64,000 nt of DNA, taken from contig NZ_JACSCH020000004.1 in NCBI RefSeq assembly GCF_014451325.2, positions 154,392 to 218,391 on the forward strand, in the 5' to 3' direction. Shown here in pieces: positions 24,394 to 32,953 of the stretch (position 1 is its first letter; each line of letters begins with the position of its first letter). The position numbers and the translations under genes were made by a program. Below the pieces are notes generated by a model. The model was not told the origin of the DNA. It did not search any database and saw only the letters and a program-made list of their open reading frames with translations. This DNA is from Streptomyces sp. CB02980. GTDB taxonomy: Bacteria; Actinomycetota; Actinomycetes; Streptomycetales; Streptomycetaceae.

Positions 24394-26295
24394 ATGCCCA
24401 CGCGCCACGACATCCGTAACGTCGCCATCGTCGCCCACGTCGACCATGGCAAGACGACCATCGTCGACGCCATGCTCAAGCAGGCCGGTGCCTTCGCCGC
24501 CCACCAGCAGCTCGACGACCGCATGATGGACTCGAACGACCTGGAGCGTGAGAAGGGCATCACGATCCTCGCCAAGAACACGGCGGTGAAGTATCACCCC
24601 AAGGACGGCGGGGCCCCGATCACGATCAACATCATCGACACCCCCGGTCACGCCGACTTCGGTGGCGAGGTCGAGCGCGGTCTGTCGATGGTGGATGCGG
24701 TCGTCCTCCTCGTGGACGCCTCCGAGGGTCCGCTCCCGCAGACCCGCTTCGTGCTGCGCAAGGCCCTCCAGCAGCGCAAGCCCGTCATCCTCTGCATCAA
24801 CAAGACGGACCGCCCGGACTCCCGGATCGACGAGGTCGTCAACGAGACCTACGACCTCTTCCTCGACCTGGACGCCGACGAGGACCAGATCGAGTTCCCG
24901 ATCGTCTACGCCTGCGGCCGTGACGGCATCGCCTCGCTGACCAAGCCGGAGAACGGCACCGTTCCCGCCGACAGCGACAGCCTGGAGCCGTTCTTCTCCG
25001 CGATCCTGGAGCACGTCCCGGCCCCGGTGTACGACGAGGAGGCGCCGCTCCAGGCGCACGTCACCAACCTGGACGCCGACAACTTCCTCGGCCGTATCGC
25101 GCTGCTCCGCGTCGAGCAGGGCGAGCTGCGCAAGGGCCAGACGGTCGCGTGGATCAAGCGGGACGGCACGATCTCCAACGTCCGCATCACCGAGCTGATG
25201 ATGACCGAGGCGCTCACCCGCAAGCCCGCCGAGGTCGCCGGCCCCGGTGACATCTGCGCCGTCGCCGGTATCCCCGACATCATGATCGGCGAGACCCTGG
25301 CCGACCCGGAGAACCCGATCGCGCTTCCGCTGATCACGGTCGACCAGCCGGCCATCTCCATGACCATCGGCACCAACACCTCGCCGCTCGTCGGCCGCGG
25401 TGGCACGGGCAAGGGCGCGGAAGCCAAGTCCGCGGTCAAGCAGCGCAAGGTCACCGCCCGCCAGGTCAAGGACCGTCTGGACCGCGAGCTGATCGGTAAC
25501 GTCTCGCTCCGCGTCCTCGACACCGAGCGTCCCGACGCCTGGGAGGTCCAGGGCCGTGGTGAGCTCGCGCTCGCCATCCTGGTCGAGCAGATGCGCCGCG
25601 AGGGCTTCGAGCTCACCATCGGCAAGCCGCAGGTCGTCACCAAGCAGGTCGACGGCAAGACCCACGAGCCCGTCGAGCGCCTCACGGTCGACGTGCCCGA
25701 GGAGCACATGGGCGCCGTCACGCAGCTCATGGGTGTCCGCAAGGGCCGCATGGACAACATGTCGAACCACGGCTCCGGCTGGGTCCGCATGGAGTTCGTC
25801 GTTCCGTCCCGTGGCCTCATCGGCTTCCGTACGGAGTTCCTCACCAACACCCGCGGTACGGGCATCGCCCACTCGATCCACGAGGGCCACGAGCCGTGGT
25901 TCGGCACGCTGACGACCCGTAACAACGGTTCGCTGGTCGCCGACCGCGCCGGTGCCGTCACCGCCTTCGCGATGACGAACCTCCAGGAGCGCGGTGTCCT
26001 GTTCACCGACCCCGGCACCGAGGTGTACGAGGGCATGATCGTCGGCGAGAACTCGCGCTCCGACGACATGGACGTGAACATCACCAAGGAGAAGAAGCTC
26101 ACCAACATGCGCTCCGCCTCCGCCGACTCCTTCGAGGCGATCGTCCCGCCGCGGAAGCTCTCCCTCGAGCAGTCCCTGGAGTTCTGCCGCGACGACGAGT
26201 GCGTCGAGGTCACCCCGGAGGCCGTGCGTATCCGCAAGGTCATCCTGGACCAGAACGCGCGTGGCCGTGCGTCCTCGCGCGCCAAGAACGGCTGA
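24394..26295 (+). CDS. typA: Ribosome-associated GTPase TypA/BipA
   Basis: A translational GTPase of 633 residues related to EF-G, acting in ribosome assembly and stress adaptation. The G motifs are complete: AHVDHGKTT (14-22), DTPGHADF (from Asp82) and NKTD (from Asn136). The effector-region phrase REKGITI, the family-specific C-terminal domain (LTVDVPEEHMGAVTQLMG, GLIGFRTEFLTNTRGTG) and the final VRIRKVILDQNARGRAS agree with full-length BipA. The start ATG 24394 follows GAGAAG at a longer-than-usual distance. It is transcribed alone and closed by two strong terminators after a tandem-repeat tract. Codon use is that of a well-expressed gene. Confidence 0.97.
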   Translation: MPTRHDIRNVAIVAHVDHGKTTIVDAMLKQAGAFAAHQQLDDRMMDSNDLEREKGITILAKNTAVKYHPKDGGAPITINIIDTPGHADFGGEVERGLSMVDAVVLLVDASEGPLPQTRFVLRKALQQRKPVILCINKTDRPDSRIDEVVNETYDLFLDLDADEDQIEFPIVYACGRDGIASLTKPENGTVPADSDSLEPFFSAILEHVPAPVYDEEAPLQAHVTNLDADNFLGRIALLRVEQGELRKGQTVAWIKRDGTISNVRITELMMTEALTRKPAEVAGPGDICAVAGIPDIMIGETLADPENPIALPLITVDQPAISMTIGTNTSPLVGRGGTGKGAEAKSAVKQRKVTARQVKDRLDRELIGNVSLRVLDTERPDAWEVQGRGELALAILVEQMRREGFELTIGKPQVVTKQVDGKTHEPVERLTVDVPEEHMGAVTQLMGVRKGRMDNMSNHGSGWVRMEFVVPSRGLIGFRTEFLTNTRGTGIAHSIHEGHEPWFGTLTTRNNGSLVADRAGAVTAFAMTNLQERGVLFTDPGTEVYEGMIVGENSRSDDMDVNITKEKKLTNMRSASADSFEAIVPPRKLSLEQSLEFCRDDECVEVTPEAVRIRKVILDQNARGRASSRAKNG

Positions 26296-26300
26296 GCCGA

Positions 26301-26400
26301 GCCAGGAGTACGGCCGGAGCAGGAGTGGTTCGGCCCAAGCAGGAGTGGTTCGGCCGGAGTAGCAGTGGTTCGGCCGGAGCAGGAGTGCGGCCGACGCGGC
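26301..26400. repeat. Five 20-bp tandem repeats after typA
   Basis: The unit AGGAGTGGTTCGGCCGGAGC recurs with an exact 20-bp period from 26301 to 26400. Inner copies are nearly identical and outer ones diverged. The tract is untranslated and lies between the typA stop and its terminator. Confidence 0.85.
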
Positions 26401-26482
26401 AGTACGACCGAGCTGGCCGAAATTAGTACGGCTGAGTCGGCCGAAGATCGGCTGAGTTCGGCCGCATGCGGCCGATGACAGT

Positions 26483-26512
26483 GGGGTAGATCACGATCCT
26501 GTGATCTACCCC
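26483..26512 (+). terminator. Perfect 12-bp hairpin terminator of typA
   Basis: GGGGTAGATCAC pairs perfectly with GTGATCTACCCC around a 6-base loop, and is followed by GCTTTC. Confidence 0.88.
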
Positions 26513-26542
26513 GCTTTCGGTTCTCCACGACGTCGGCGCCGG

Positions 26543-26579
26543 AGCCCGGACCCCCACAGGGACTGTGGGAGTCCGGGCT
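26543..26579 (+). terminator. Second intrinsic terminator with T-run
   Basis: AGCCCGGACCCCCACAG pairs with CTGTGGGAGTCCGGGCT (one mismatch, 3-base loop) and is followed by TTTTCG. It insulates the peptide-transport operon from typA. Confidence 0.9.
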
Positions 26580-26936
26580 TTTCGTCAACTTCCGTCAACT
26601 CCATTTCACCGGCCCGGTGTCCGCATATCGGCCATCGCTCTCCGGTACGTGTGTTAACGGTCCGTTTCGGGGGTGTCTGTCTGTGCTCAGTTTGTCCGGA
26701 TTTCGGTATCCGGGGGTGTGGTGATGTTGTCAAAACGAGACCACTTAAGTGTGGTTTACAGCCCGGACGTACTTAATAGTTGGCTCCATTGAGCTCGGGT
26801 CAATGGGTCACGCACTGTGGGGAGTGCCGACTCACGAGCACACTCGGGGCACTTGAGTGCATTGCCGTCAGGGGTGTCGGCAGAACTCGGAGTGCCCCTC
26901 TTGTAGTGACAAAAGTGGACTCATGAGGAGGAACCC
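26580..26936 (+). promoter_or_regulatory. Long structured leader and promoter region of the first peptide operon
   Basis: This is 357 bp without a gene. TTGTCA (26727-26732) is a possible -35 box. A perfect 10-bp palindrome CACTTAAGTG (26742-26751) follows, and TAATAG (26774-26779) is a possible -10 box. Further down, GGGGCACT (26846-26853) can pair with any of three copies of an AGTGC motif: AGTGCC at 26823-26828, AGTGC at 26856-26860 and AGTGCCCC at 26891-26898. The last of these encloses a TGCCG/CGGCA hairpin. The ribosome-binding site GAGGAGG follows at 26925. Mutually exclusive hairpins suggest leader control. I recognise no known riboswitch class. Confidence 0.5.
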
Positions 26937-28574
26937 ATGCGCGGTGCCAAGAGCGCCAAGTGGGTAACGGGCGCGATCATCGTTGCCCTTGCTGCGACCG
27001 CCTGTGGCGGGGGTAAGAGCGACAGCGGCGACGCCAAGGGCGCTGTTGACCCGAACGGAATCTTCTCCGTCGAGCTGGGCGAGCCCGAGAAGCCCCTGCT
27101 CACCGGTGACACGATGGAGTCCAACGGCTCCGCCGTGATGGCCGGCCTGTTCTCGACCCTGGTCGACTACAAGGCCGACGGCTCCCTGGAGATGATCAAC
27201 GCCGAATCGGTCACCACGACCGACTCGAAGACGTGGACCGTCAAGCTCAAGCCGGGCTGGACCTTCCACGACGGCACCCCGGTGACCTCCAAGTCCTACG
27301 TGGACGCGTGGAACTGGAACGCCAACGTCAAGAACGCCCAGGGTCTGTCCTCGTGGTTCGCGGACATCAAGGGCTACGACAAGGTCCACCCCGAGGCCGA
27401 GGGCGCCAAGCCCACCGCCGACAAGCTGGACGGTCTGAAGGTCGTCGACGAGACGACCTTCAAGATCGAGCTCACCAAGGCCGTCCCGTACTTCGGCCAC
27501 AAGCTCGCCTACATCGTCTTCGCCCCGCTCGCCGAGTCCTTCTACAAGGACCCTGCGGCCGGCGGCCAGAAGCCGGTCGGCAACGGTCCCTACAAGTTCA
27601 AGAGCTGGGACCACAAGAAGAAGATCGAGATCACTCGATACGACGCCTACAAGGGCCCGAACAAGGCGAAGAACGGCGGTGTGGTCTTCAAGAACTACAC
27701 CACCCTCGAGGCCGCGTACGAGGACCTGAAGTCCGGCAACGTCGACGTGCTCCGTCAGATCGCGCCGAAGGACCTCCCGGTCTACCGCCAGGACCTCGGC
27801 GACCGCGCCGTGGACCAGCCGTACTCCGCGATCCAGACCATCGCCGTCGCCTTCTACGCCGACCAGTGGAAGAAGCCGAAGCAGATCGACCCGCGCGTCG
27901 TCCAGGGTCTGTCGATGGCGATCGACCGTGCCACCATCACCAAGACGGTGCTGCAGGGTACGCGTGAGCCCGCGACCGGCTGGGTCGCCAAGGGTGTCCT
28001 GGGCTTCCAGGAGGACGGCGGCGCCGGCGTCACCAAGTTCGACCCGGCGAAGGCCAAGGAGCTCATCAAGGCCGGCGGCGGCGTCCCCGGCAACAAGATC
28101 TCCATCCAGTTCAACGCCGACGGTGGCCACAAGGAGTGGGTGGACGCTGTCTGCAACTCCATCCAGCAGGCCACCGACGTCCAGTGCGTCGGCGACGGCA
28201 AGCCGGACTTCCAGGCCGACCTGACCGCTCGTAAGACGAAGCAGGTCAAGTCCCTGTACCGCTCCGGCTGGGTGCTCGACTACCCGGTGAACGCCAACTT
28301 CATCTCGGACCTGTTCCGTACGGGTGCGGCGGGCAACCAGGGTGACTTCACCAACAAGGCTCTCGACGCCAAGATCGCCAAGGCGGACTCGGCTGCGACC
28401 CTCGACGATTCGGTGAAGCAGTTCCAGGCCATCGAGAAGGACCTGGTCAACTACATGCCGTCCATCCCGCTCTGGTACTACAAGGTCAACGCGGGCTACT
28501 CCGAGAAGGTTTCGGGCGTGGCGTACGGCCAGGACGGCGACCCGATCCTGACCGGCGTCGAGGTCAAGAAGTAA
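26937..28574 (+). CDS. Peptide ABC transporter, solute-binding lipoprotein (operon 1)
   Basis: A 545-residue SBP_bac_5 lipoprotein that captures oligopeptides outside the membrane. ATG 26937 follows GAGGAGGAA. A short signal sequence ends in the lipobox AATAC with Cys23 (ACGGG). Family elements include WTFHDGTPVTSKSYVDAWNW and DRATITKTVLQGTREPATGWV. It is the first gene of a five-gene operon. Its paralogue begins at 32954 and shares the opening MRGA.xAKW signature, CGGG and overall plan. Together with its location right after typA it recalls the bldK neighbourhood, but the gene order here is binding-protein first, unlike S. coelicolor bldK as I remember it. Confidence 0.93.
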   Translation: MRGAKSAKWVTGAIIVALAATACGGGKSDSGDAKGAVDPNGIFSVELGEPEKPLLTGDTMESNGSAVMAGLFSTLVDYKADGSLEMINAESVTTTDSKTWTVKLKPGWTFHDGTPVTSKSYVDAWNWNANVKNAQGLSSWFADIKGYDKVHPEAEGAKPTADKLDGLKVVDETTFKIELTKAVPYFGHKLAYIVFAPLAESFYKDPAAGGQKPVGNGPYKFKSWDHKKKIEITRYDAYKGPNKAKNGGVVFKNYTTLEAAYEDLKSGNVDVLRQIAPKDLPVYRQDLGDRAVDQPYSAIQTIAVAFYADQWKKPKQIDPRVVQGLSMAIDRATITKTVLQGTREPATGWVAKGVLGFQEDGGAGVTKFDPAKAKELIKAGGGVPGNKISIQFNADGGHKEWVDAVCNSIQQATDVQCVGDGKPDFQADLTARKTKQVKSLYRSGWVLDYPVNANFISDLFRTGAAGNQGDFTNKALDAKIAKADSAATLDDSVKQFQAIEKDLVNYMPSIPLWYYKVNAGYSEKVSGVAYGQDGDPILTGVEVKK

Positions 28575-28748
28575 TCACCCAAGCGTAGTCCGCCTGCCGA
28601 TGCGGGGCTGACGGGATGTCAGCCCCGCGTTCGGCGCCTTACGTATGTGGCTGGGGGGCCCTTCCACGGCATTCGCGTACCCGTTCCGGGGCGCGGCTGC
28701 CGAGGGAGGGCCCGTCGGCTGCTGCTGTCATATTTCAACGGAGGCATG

Positions 28749-29681
28749 ATGGGGCGCTATGTCGCACGACGACTGCTCCAGATGATCCCGGTTTTCCTCG
28801 GGACCACCCTGCTGATCTTCCTCATGGTCTACAGCCTGCCCGGCGACCCCGTGGCGGGTATGTTCGGGGACAAGGGCGCAGACCCCGCGACCCTCGCGAA
28901 GATCAGACACGATCTGGGACTGGATCTGCCGCTCTGGCAGCAGTACTGGAACTACATGACCGACATCATCCTGCACTTCGACTTCGGGAACCAGATCCGC
29001 AACGGTCGCCCGATCACCGAGGTCCTGGGTGAAGCGTTCCCCGTCACTCTGCAGCTCGCCGCTCTGGCCTTCGCGTTCGAGCTGGTCTTCGGCATCGGCC
29101 TCGGCATCATCGCCGGCCTCAAGGCCGGCCGGCTCGCCGACAACGCGATCCTGATCTTCACGCTGCTGATCATCTCGATCCCGGTCTTCGTCCTCGGCTT
29201 CATCATCAAGATGGTGTTCGCCTTCGAACTGGGCTGGATCGAACCGAACGTCAGCAACGACCAGTTGGTGTCCGAGATGATCGCGCCGGCCATCGTGCTC
29301 GGCGGTCTCTCACTCGCCTACGTCGCCCGGCTCACCCGGACCTCGATGGCGGAGAACCTGCGCGCCGACTACATGCGTACGGCCGTCGCCAAGGGTCTGC
29401 CCCGTCGTCGCGTCATCGGCGTGCACCTCATGCGCAACTCGATGATCCCCGTGGTCACCTTCCTCGGCACCGACATCGGCGCCCTCATGGGCGGCGCGGT
29501 CGTCACCGAGCGCATCTTCAACATCAAGGGCGTCGGTGGCCTCATCGCCGAGTCGATCACCCGGCGTGAAGGGTCGACCCTGGTCGGCCTCGTCACCATC
29601 CTGGTGATCATCTACCTCGTCACCAGCCTGCTCATCGACCTGCTGTACGCGGTCCTGGACCCGAGGATCCGGTATGCCTGA
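28749..29681 (+). CDS. Peptide ABC transporter permease 1 (operon 1, OppB/DppB type)
   Basis: A 310-residue inner-membrane subunit with six predicted helices, beginning MGRYVARRLLQMIPVFLGTT. The second of two adjacent ATGs is chosen because GGAGG then sits 4 bases away and because the paralogue starts MGRYV as well. The coupling-helix EAA loop is near 200-225 (RADYMRTAVAKGLPRRRVIGVHLMRNSMIP). The extracellular loop after helix 1 is short, and the ending LLYAVLDPRIRYA is typical of DppB-type subunits. The last 8 bases (ATGCCTGA) overlap the next gene, giving translational coupling. Confidence 0.92.
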   Translation: MGRYVARRLLQMIPVFLGTTLLIFLMVYSLPGDPVAGMFGDKGADPATLAKIRHDLGLDLPLWQQYWNYMTDIILHFDFGNQIRNGRPITEVLGEAFPVTLQLAALAFAFELVFGIGLGIIAGLKAGRLADNAILIFTLLIISIPVFVLGFIIKMVFAFELGWIEPNVSNDQLVSEMIAPAIVLGGLSLAYVARLTRTSMAENLRADYMRTAVAKGLPRRRVIGVHLMRNSMIPVVTFLGTDIGALMGGAVVTERIFNIKGVGGLIAESITRREGSTLVGLVTILVIIYLVTSLLIDLLYAVLDPRIRYA

Positions 29682-30621
29682 CGTGACCAAGACCGCAGCA
29701 GCCGTCGAGGACGCCGTCGCGCTTCCCGCCGACGTGACTCCTCCGGCCAAGCAGGAGAAGGCCCGCAGCCTCTGGGGTGACGCCTGGGTCGACCTGCGCC
29801 GCAACCCGTACTTCCTCGTGGCGTCGGTGCTGATCTTCTTCCTGCTGCTGATCTCCGTCTTCCCGAGCTTCTTCACGAGCGCCTCGCCGACCAAGGGCGA
29901 CCTCGTGAAGCACTTCCTCGGCAAGCCGGAGCTCGGCAGCATCGGCTCCGAGGGCTGGCTCGGCTACGACGGCCAGGGCCGCTCCGTCTACGCCCGACTG
30001 ATCTACGGCACCCGTGCCTCGATCATCGTCGGCGTCGCCGTCACCGCGATCGTCACGGTCGTCGGCGGTGTGATGGGCATGCTCGCCGGCTACTTCGGCG
30101 GCTGGATCGACGCGCTGCTCTCGCGCCTGACCGACATCTTCTTCGGCATTCCGTTCCTGCTCGGCGCCATGGTCGTCCTGCAGTCCTTCGTCGAGCGCAC
30201 GGTCTGGGTGGTCGTCTTCGCCCTCGCGTTCCTCGGCTGGACCCAGATGGCCCGCGTCATGCGCGGCGCCGTGATCACGGTCAAGCACGCCGACTACGTC
30301 CACGCGGCGAAGGCCCTCGGCGCCGGCACCGGCCGGATCCTCTTCCGGCACATCCTGCCGAACGCCATGGCCCCGGTGATCGTCGTCGCGACCATCGCGC
30401 TCGGCGGCTACATCTCGGCCGAGGCCACCCTGTCCTACCTGGGTCTGGGCCTCGCCGCCCCGACCGTCTCGTGGGGCGTGGACATCTCCACCGGTGTCGA
30501 CCAGATCCGAGTGGCGCAGCACATCCTGCTGTGGCCCTCGATCATGCTCAGCATCACCGTTCTGGCGTTCATCATGCTCGGCGAAGCCGTACGCAACGCC
30601 CTCGACCCGAAGCTGCGCTGA
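29674..30621 (+). CDS. Peptide ABC transporter permease 2 (operon 1, OppC/DppC type)
   Basis: A 315-residue partner permease. A cytoplasmic N-terminal extension of about 40 residues (NPYFLVASVLIFFLLL begins helix 1) is characteristic of OppC subunits. The EAA loop (HADYVHAAKALGAGTGRILFRHILPNAMAP) contacts the ATPases, and the ending LGEAVRNALDPKLR is standard. The start ATG lies inside the end of the upstream gene (8-base overlap), and the ATPase gene follows after 14 bases with its own GGAGGG. Confidence 0.93.
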   Translation: MPDVTKTAAAVEDAVALPADVTPPAKQEKARSLWGDAWVDLRRNPYFLVASVLIFFLLLISVFPSFFTSASPTKGDLVKHFLGKPELGSIGSEGWLGYDGQGRSVYARLIYGTRASIIVGVAVTAIVTVVGGVMGMLAGYFGGWIDALLSRLTDIFFGIPFLLGAMVVLQSFVERTVWVVVFALAFLGWTQMARVMRGAVITVKHADYVHAAKALGAGTGRILFRHILPNAMAPVIVVATIALGGYISAEATLSYLGLGLAAPTVSWGVDISTGVDQIRVAQHILLWPSIMLSITVLAFIMLGEAVRNALDPKLR

Positions 30622-30635
30622 GGAGGGCGTAAAAG

Positions 30636-31694
30636 ATGAGCATCATCGACAAGACCGCAGCCGTCCCCGCGCCCCGCGACGGCTCCGACCACAATGGTCC
30701 GCTGCTCGAAGTCCGTGACCTGCACGTCGAGTTCCACACCCGTGACGGTGTGGCCAAGGCGGTCAACGGTGTCAACTACTCGGTGAACGCCGGCGAGACC
30801 CTCGCCGTCCTCGGCGAGTCCGGCTCCGGCAAGTCCGTCACGGCGCAGGCCATCATGGGCATCCTCGACATGCCGCCCGGCAAGATCCCGCACGGCGAGA
30901 TCCTGTTCCGTGGCCAGGACATGCTGAAGATGGCCGAGGAGGACCGCCGGAAGATCCGCGGCCGGAAGATCGCGATGATCTTCCAGGACGCGCTGTCCTC
31001 CCTCAACCCGGTCCTCAGCGTCGGCTACCAGCTCGGCGAGATGTTCCGGGTGCACCAGGGTCTGTCCAAGAAGGACGCCACGGTCAAGGCCGTCGAGCTG
31101 ATGGACAAGGTCAAGATCCCCGCCGCCAAGGCGCGGGTCTCCGACTACCCCCACCAGTTCTCCGGCGGTATGCGCCAGCGCATCATGATCGCCATGGCGC
31201 TCGCCCTGGAGCCGGACCTGATCATCGCCGACGAGCCCACCACGGCTCTCGACGTGACCGTCCAGGCCCAGGTCATGGACCTCCTCGCGGAGCTCCAGCA
31301 GGAATACAACATGGGCCTGATCCTGATCACCCACGACCTCGGCGTCGTCGCCGACGTCGCGGACAAGATCGCCGTGATGTACGCCGGCCGGATCGTCGAG
31401 CAGGCGCCGGTGCACGAGCTCTACAAGCGCCCGGCCCACCCCTACACCAAGGGTCTCCTGGAGTCGATCCCGCGCCTGGACCAGAAGGGCCAGGAGCTCT
31501 ACGCGATCAAGGGCCTCCCGCCCAACCTGCTCCGTGTGCCCACCGGCTGCGCCTTCAACCCGCGCTGCCCCAAGGCCGACGACATCTGCCGCACGGAGAT
31601 CCCGGCCCTCGTGCCGGTCACCGAGCAGGACGGCGCGGATCTCCCGGGCCGTACGAGCGCCTGCCACTTCTGGAAGGAGACGATCCATGGCTGA
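30636..31694 (+). CDS. Peptide ABC transporter ATPase 1 (operon 1, OppD/DppD type)
   Basis: A 352-residue nucleotide-binding subunit. Walker A GESGSGKS (60-67), signature FSGGMRQR (from Phe175), Walker B LIIADEPT and the H-loop ITHDLGVVADV are intact. The oligopeptide-transport C-terminal domain has the four-cysteine pattern CAFNPRCP...C...SACHF, a possible metal or iron-sulfur site described for some OppD proteins. GGAGGG precedes ATG 30636. It overlaps the next ATPase gene by 8 bases (ATGGCTGA). Confidence 0.95.
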   Translation: MSIIDKTAAVPAPRDGSDHNGPLLEVRDLHVEFHTRDGVAKAVNGVNYSVNAGETLAVLGESGSGKSVTAQAIMGILDMPPGKIPHGEILFRGQDMLKMAEEDRRKIRGRKIAMIFQDALSSLNPVLSVGYQLGEMFRVHQGLSKKDATVKAVELMDKVKIPAAKARVSDYPHQFSGGMRQRIMIAMALALEPDLIIADEPTTALDVTVQAQVMDLLAELQQEYNMGLILITHDLGVVADVADKIAVMYAGRIVEQAPVHELYKRPAHPYTKGLLESIPRLDQKGQELYAIKGLPPNLLRVPTGCAFNPRCPKADDICRTEIPALVPVTEQDGADLPGRTSACHFWKETIHG

Positions 31695-32775
31695 CCTCAG
31701 CAAGAACGACGAGGCCGTGGCCGCCGCCGTCGAGGCCCCCGCGGGCCGCGGCGAGCCGATCCTCCAGGTGCGCAACCTGAAGAAGCACTTCCCGCTGACG
31801 CAGGGCATCCTCTTCAAGAAGCAGGTCGGCGCGGTCAAGGCCGTGGACGGGGTCTCCTTCGACCTCTACCAAGGCGAGACCCTCGGCATCGTGGGCGAGT
31901 CCGGCTGTGGCAAGTCCACGGTCGCCAAGCTCCTGATGAACCTGGAGCAGGCCACCGCCGGCGAGGTCTTCTACAAGGGCCAGGACATCACCAGGCTGGG
32001 CGGCCGCGCGCTGAAGGCCGTGCGCCGCAACATCCAGATGGTGTTCCAGGACCCGTACACCTCGCTGAACCCGCGTATGACGGTCGGCGACATCATCGGC
32101 GAGCCCTTCGACATCCACCCCGAGGTGGCCCCGAAGGGCGACCGGCGCCGCAAGGTGCAGGAGCTGCTCGACGTCGTCGGTCTGAACCCGGAGTACATCA
32201 ACCGGTACCCGCACCAGTTCTCCGGCGGTCAGCGCCAGCGCATCGGCATCGCCCGCGGCCTCGCGCTCAACCCGGAGATCATCATCTGCGACGAGCCGGT
32301 CTCGGCCCTGGACGTCTCCGTCCAGGCGCAGGTCATCAACCTGATGGGGAAGCTCCAGGACGAGTTCAACCTCTCCTACCTCTTCATCGCGCACGACCTG
32401 TCGATCGTCCGGCACATCTCGGACCGCGTCGGCGTCATGTACCTCGGCAAGATGGCCGAGATCGGTACGGACGAGCAGATCTACGAGCACCCGACGCACC
32501 CGTACACCCAGGCGCTGCTCTCCGCGGTGCCGGTGCCGGACCCGGAGGCCCGCGCGCACCGCGAGCGGATCATCCTGACCGGTGACGTCCCCTCGCCGGC
32601 GAACCCGCCGTCGGGCTGCAGCTTCCGCACGCGTTGCTGGAAGGCGCAGGAGAGGTGCTCGCAGGAGACGCCGCTCCTGGCGATCCCGACGCGCTTCGAC
32701 GGCCTGGACACCCCGGCCGCCCACCTCTCGGCGTGCCACTTCGCCGAGGAGAAGCAGGTCGTGCCGGTGCACTGA
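31687..32775 (+). CDS. Peptide ABC transporter ATPase 2 (operon 1, OppF/DppF type)
   Basis: A 362-residue second ATPase pairing with the D-type subunit. Walker [10 protein letters not shown] (70-78), signature [16 protein letters not shown], Walker [13 protein letters not shown] and switch [12 protein letters not shown] are intact. The C terminus has [14 protein letters not shown]...SACHF. The start at 31687 is favoured because of the overlapping ATGGCTGA junction and GGAAGGAG upstream. It is the last gene of operon 1; a very strong hairpin follows 20 bases later. Confidence 0.95.
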   Translation: MADLSKNDEAVAAAVEAPAGRGEPILQVRNLKKHFPLTQGILFKKQVGAVKAVDGVSFDLYQGETLGIVGESGCGKSTVAKLLMNLEQATAGEVFYKGQDITRLGGRALKAVRRNIQMVFQDPYTSLNPRMTVGDIIGEPFDIHPEVAPKGDRRRKVQELLDVVGLNPEYINRYPHQFSGGQRQRIGIARGLALNPEIIICDEPVSALDVSVQAQVINLMGKLQDEFNLSYLFIAHDLSIVRHISDRVGVMYLGKMAEIGTDEQIYEHPTHPYTQALLSAVPVPDPEARAHRERIILTGDVPSPANPPSGCSFRTRCWKAQERCSQETPLLAIPTRFDGLDTPAAHLSACHFAEEKQVVPVH

Positions 32776-32795
32776 CGCACCGACCGGCAGACGCC

Positions 32796-32841
32796 ACGAA
32801 GGGCGCCCCGTTCCGTACGTACGGAACGGGGCGCCCTTCGT
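32796..32841 (+). terminator. 46-nt perfect palindrome terminator of operon 1
   Basis: Both arms of 23 bases (starting ACGAAGGGCGCCCCG and ending in CCGTAC at the centre) are exactly complementary with no unpaired loop in DNA. It lies between operon 1 and operon 2. Confidence 0.9.
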
Positions 32842-32897
32842 CGTGTCCTCCCGGGTCTCCGGGGCACCGTCCGGCGGCCGTAAAAGTGCAGCACCGT

Positions 32898-32935
32898 CAA
32901 TATCGGGTGATATTGGGGCCTAAGTCAGACTTAGG
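32898..32935. promoter_or_regulatory. Two adjacent perfect inverted repeats upstream of operon 2
   Basis: CAATATC-GGGT-GATATTG (32898-32915) and CCTAAGTC-A-GACTTAGG (32919-32935) are both exact. They are separated by 3 bases, and the second ends 18 bases before the ATG at 32954. They are AT-richer than the surroundings and look like operators, or like hairpins sequestering the leader. I see no clear -35/-10 pair. Confidence 0.6.
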
Positions 32936-32953
32936 ACATTCGGGAGGCACTCC

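Noticed and set aside
26823..26898. A known riboswitch class (for example SAM, cobalamin, glycine)
   Set aside because: No conserved core of any class that I know is visible; only competing hairpins are supported.
26937..32775. Direct naming of operon 1 as bldKABCDE
   Set aside because: The location is suggestive but the binding-protein-first gene order does not match the bldK order that I remember. Phylogeny is needed.
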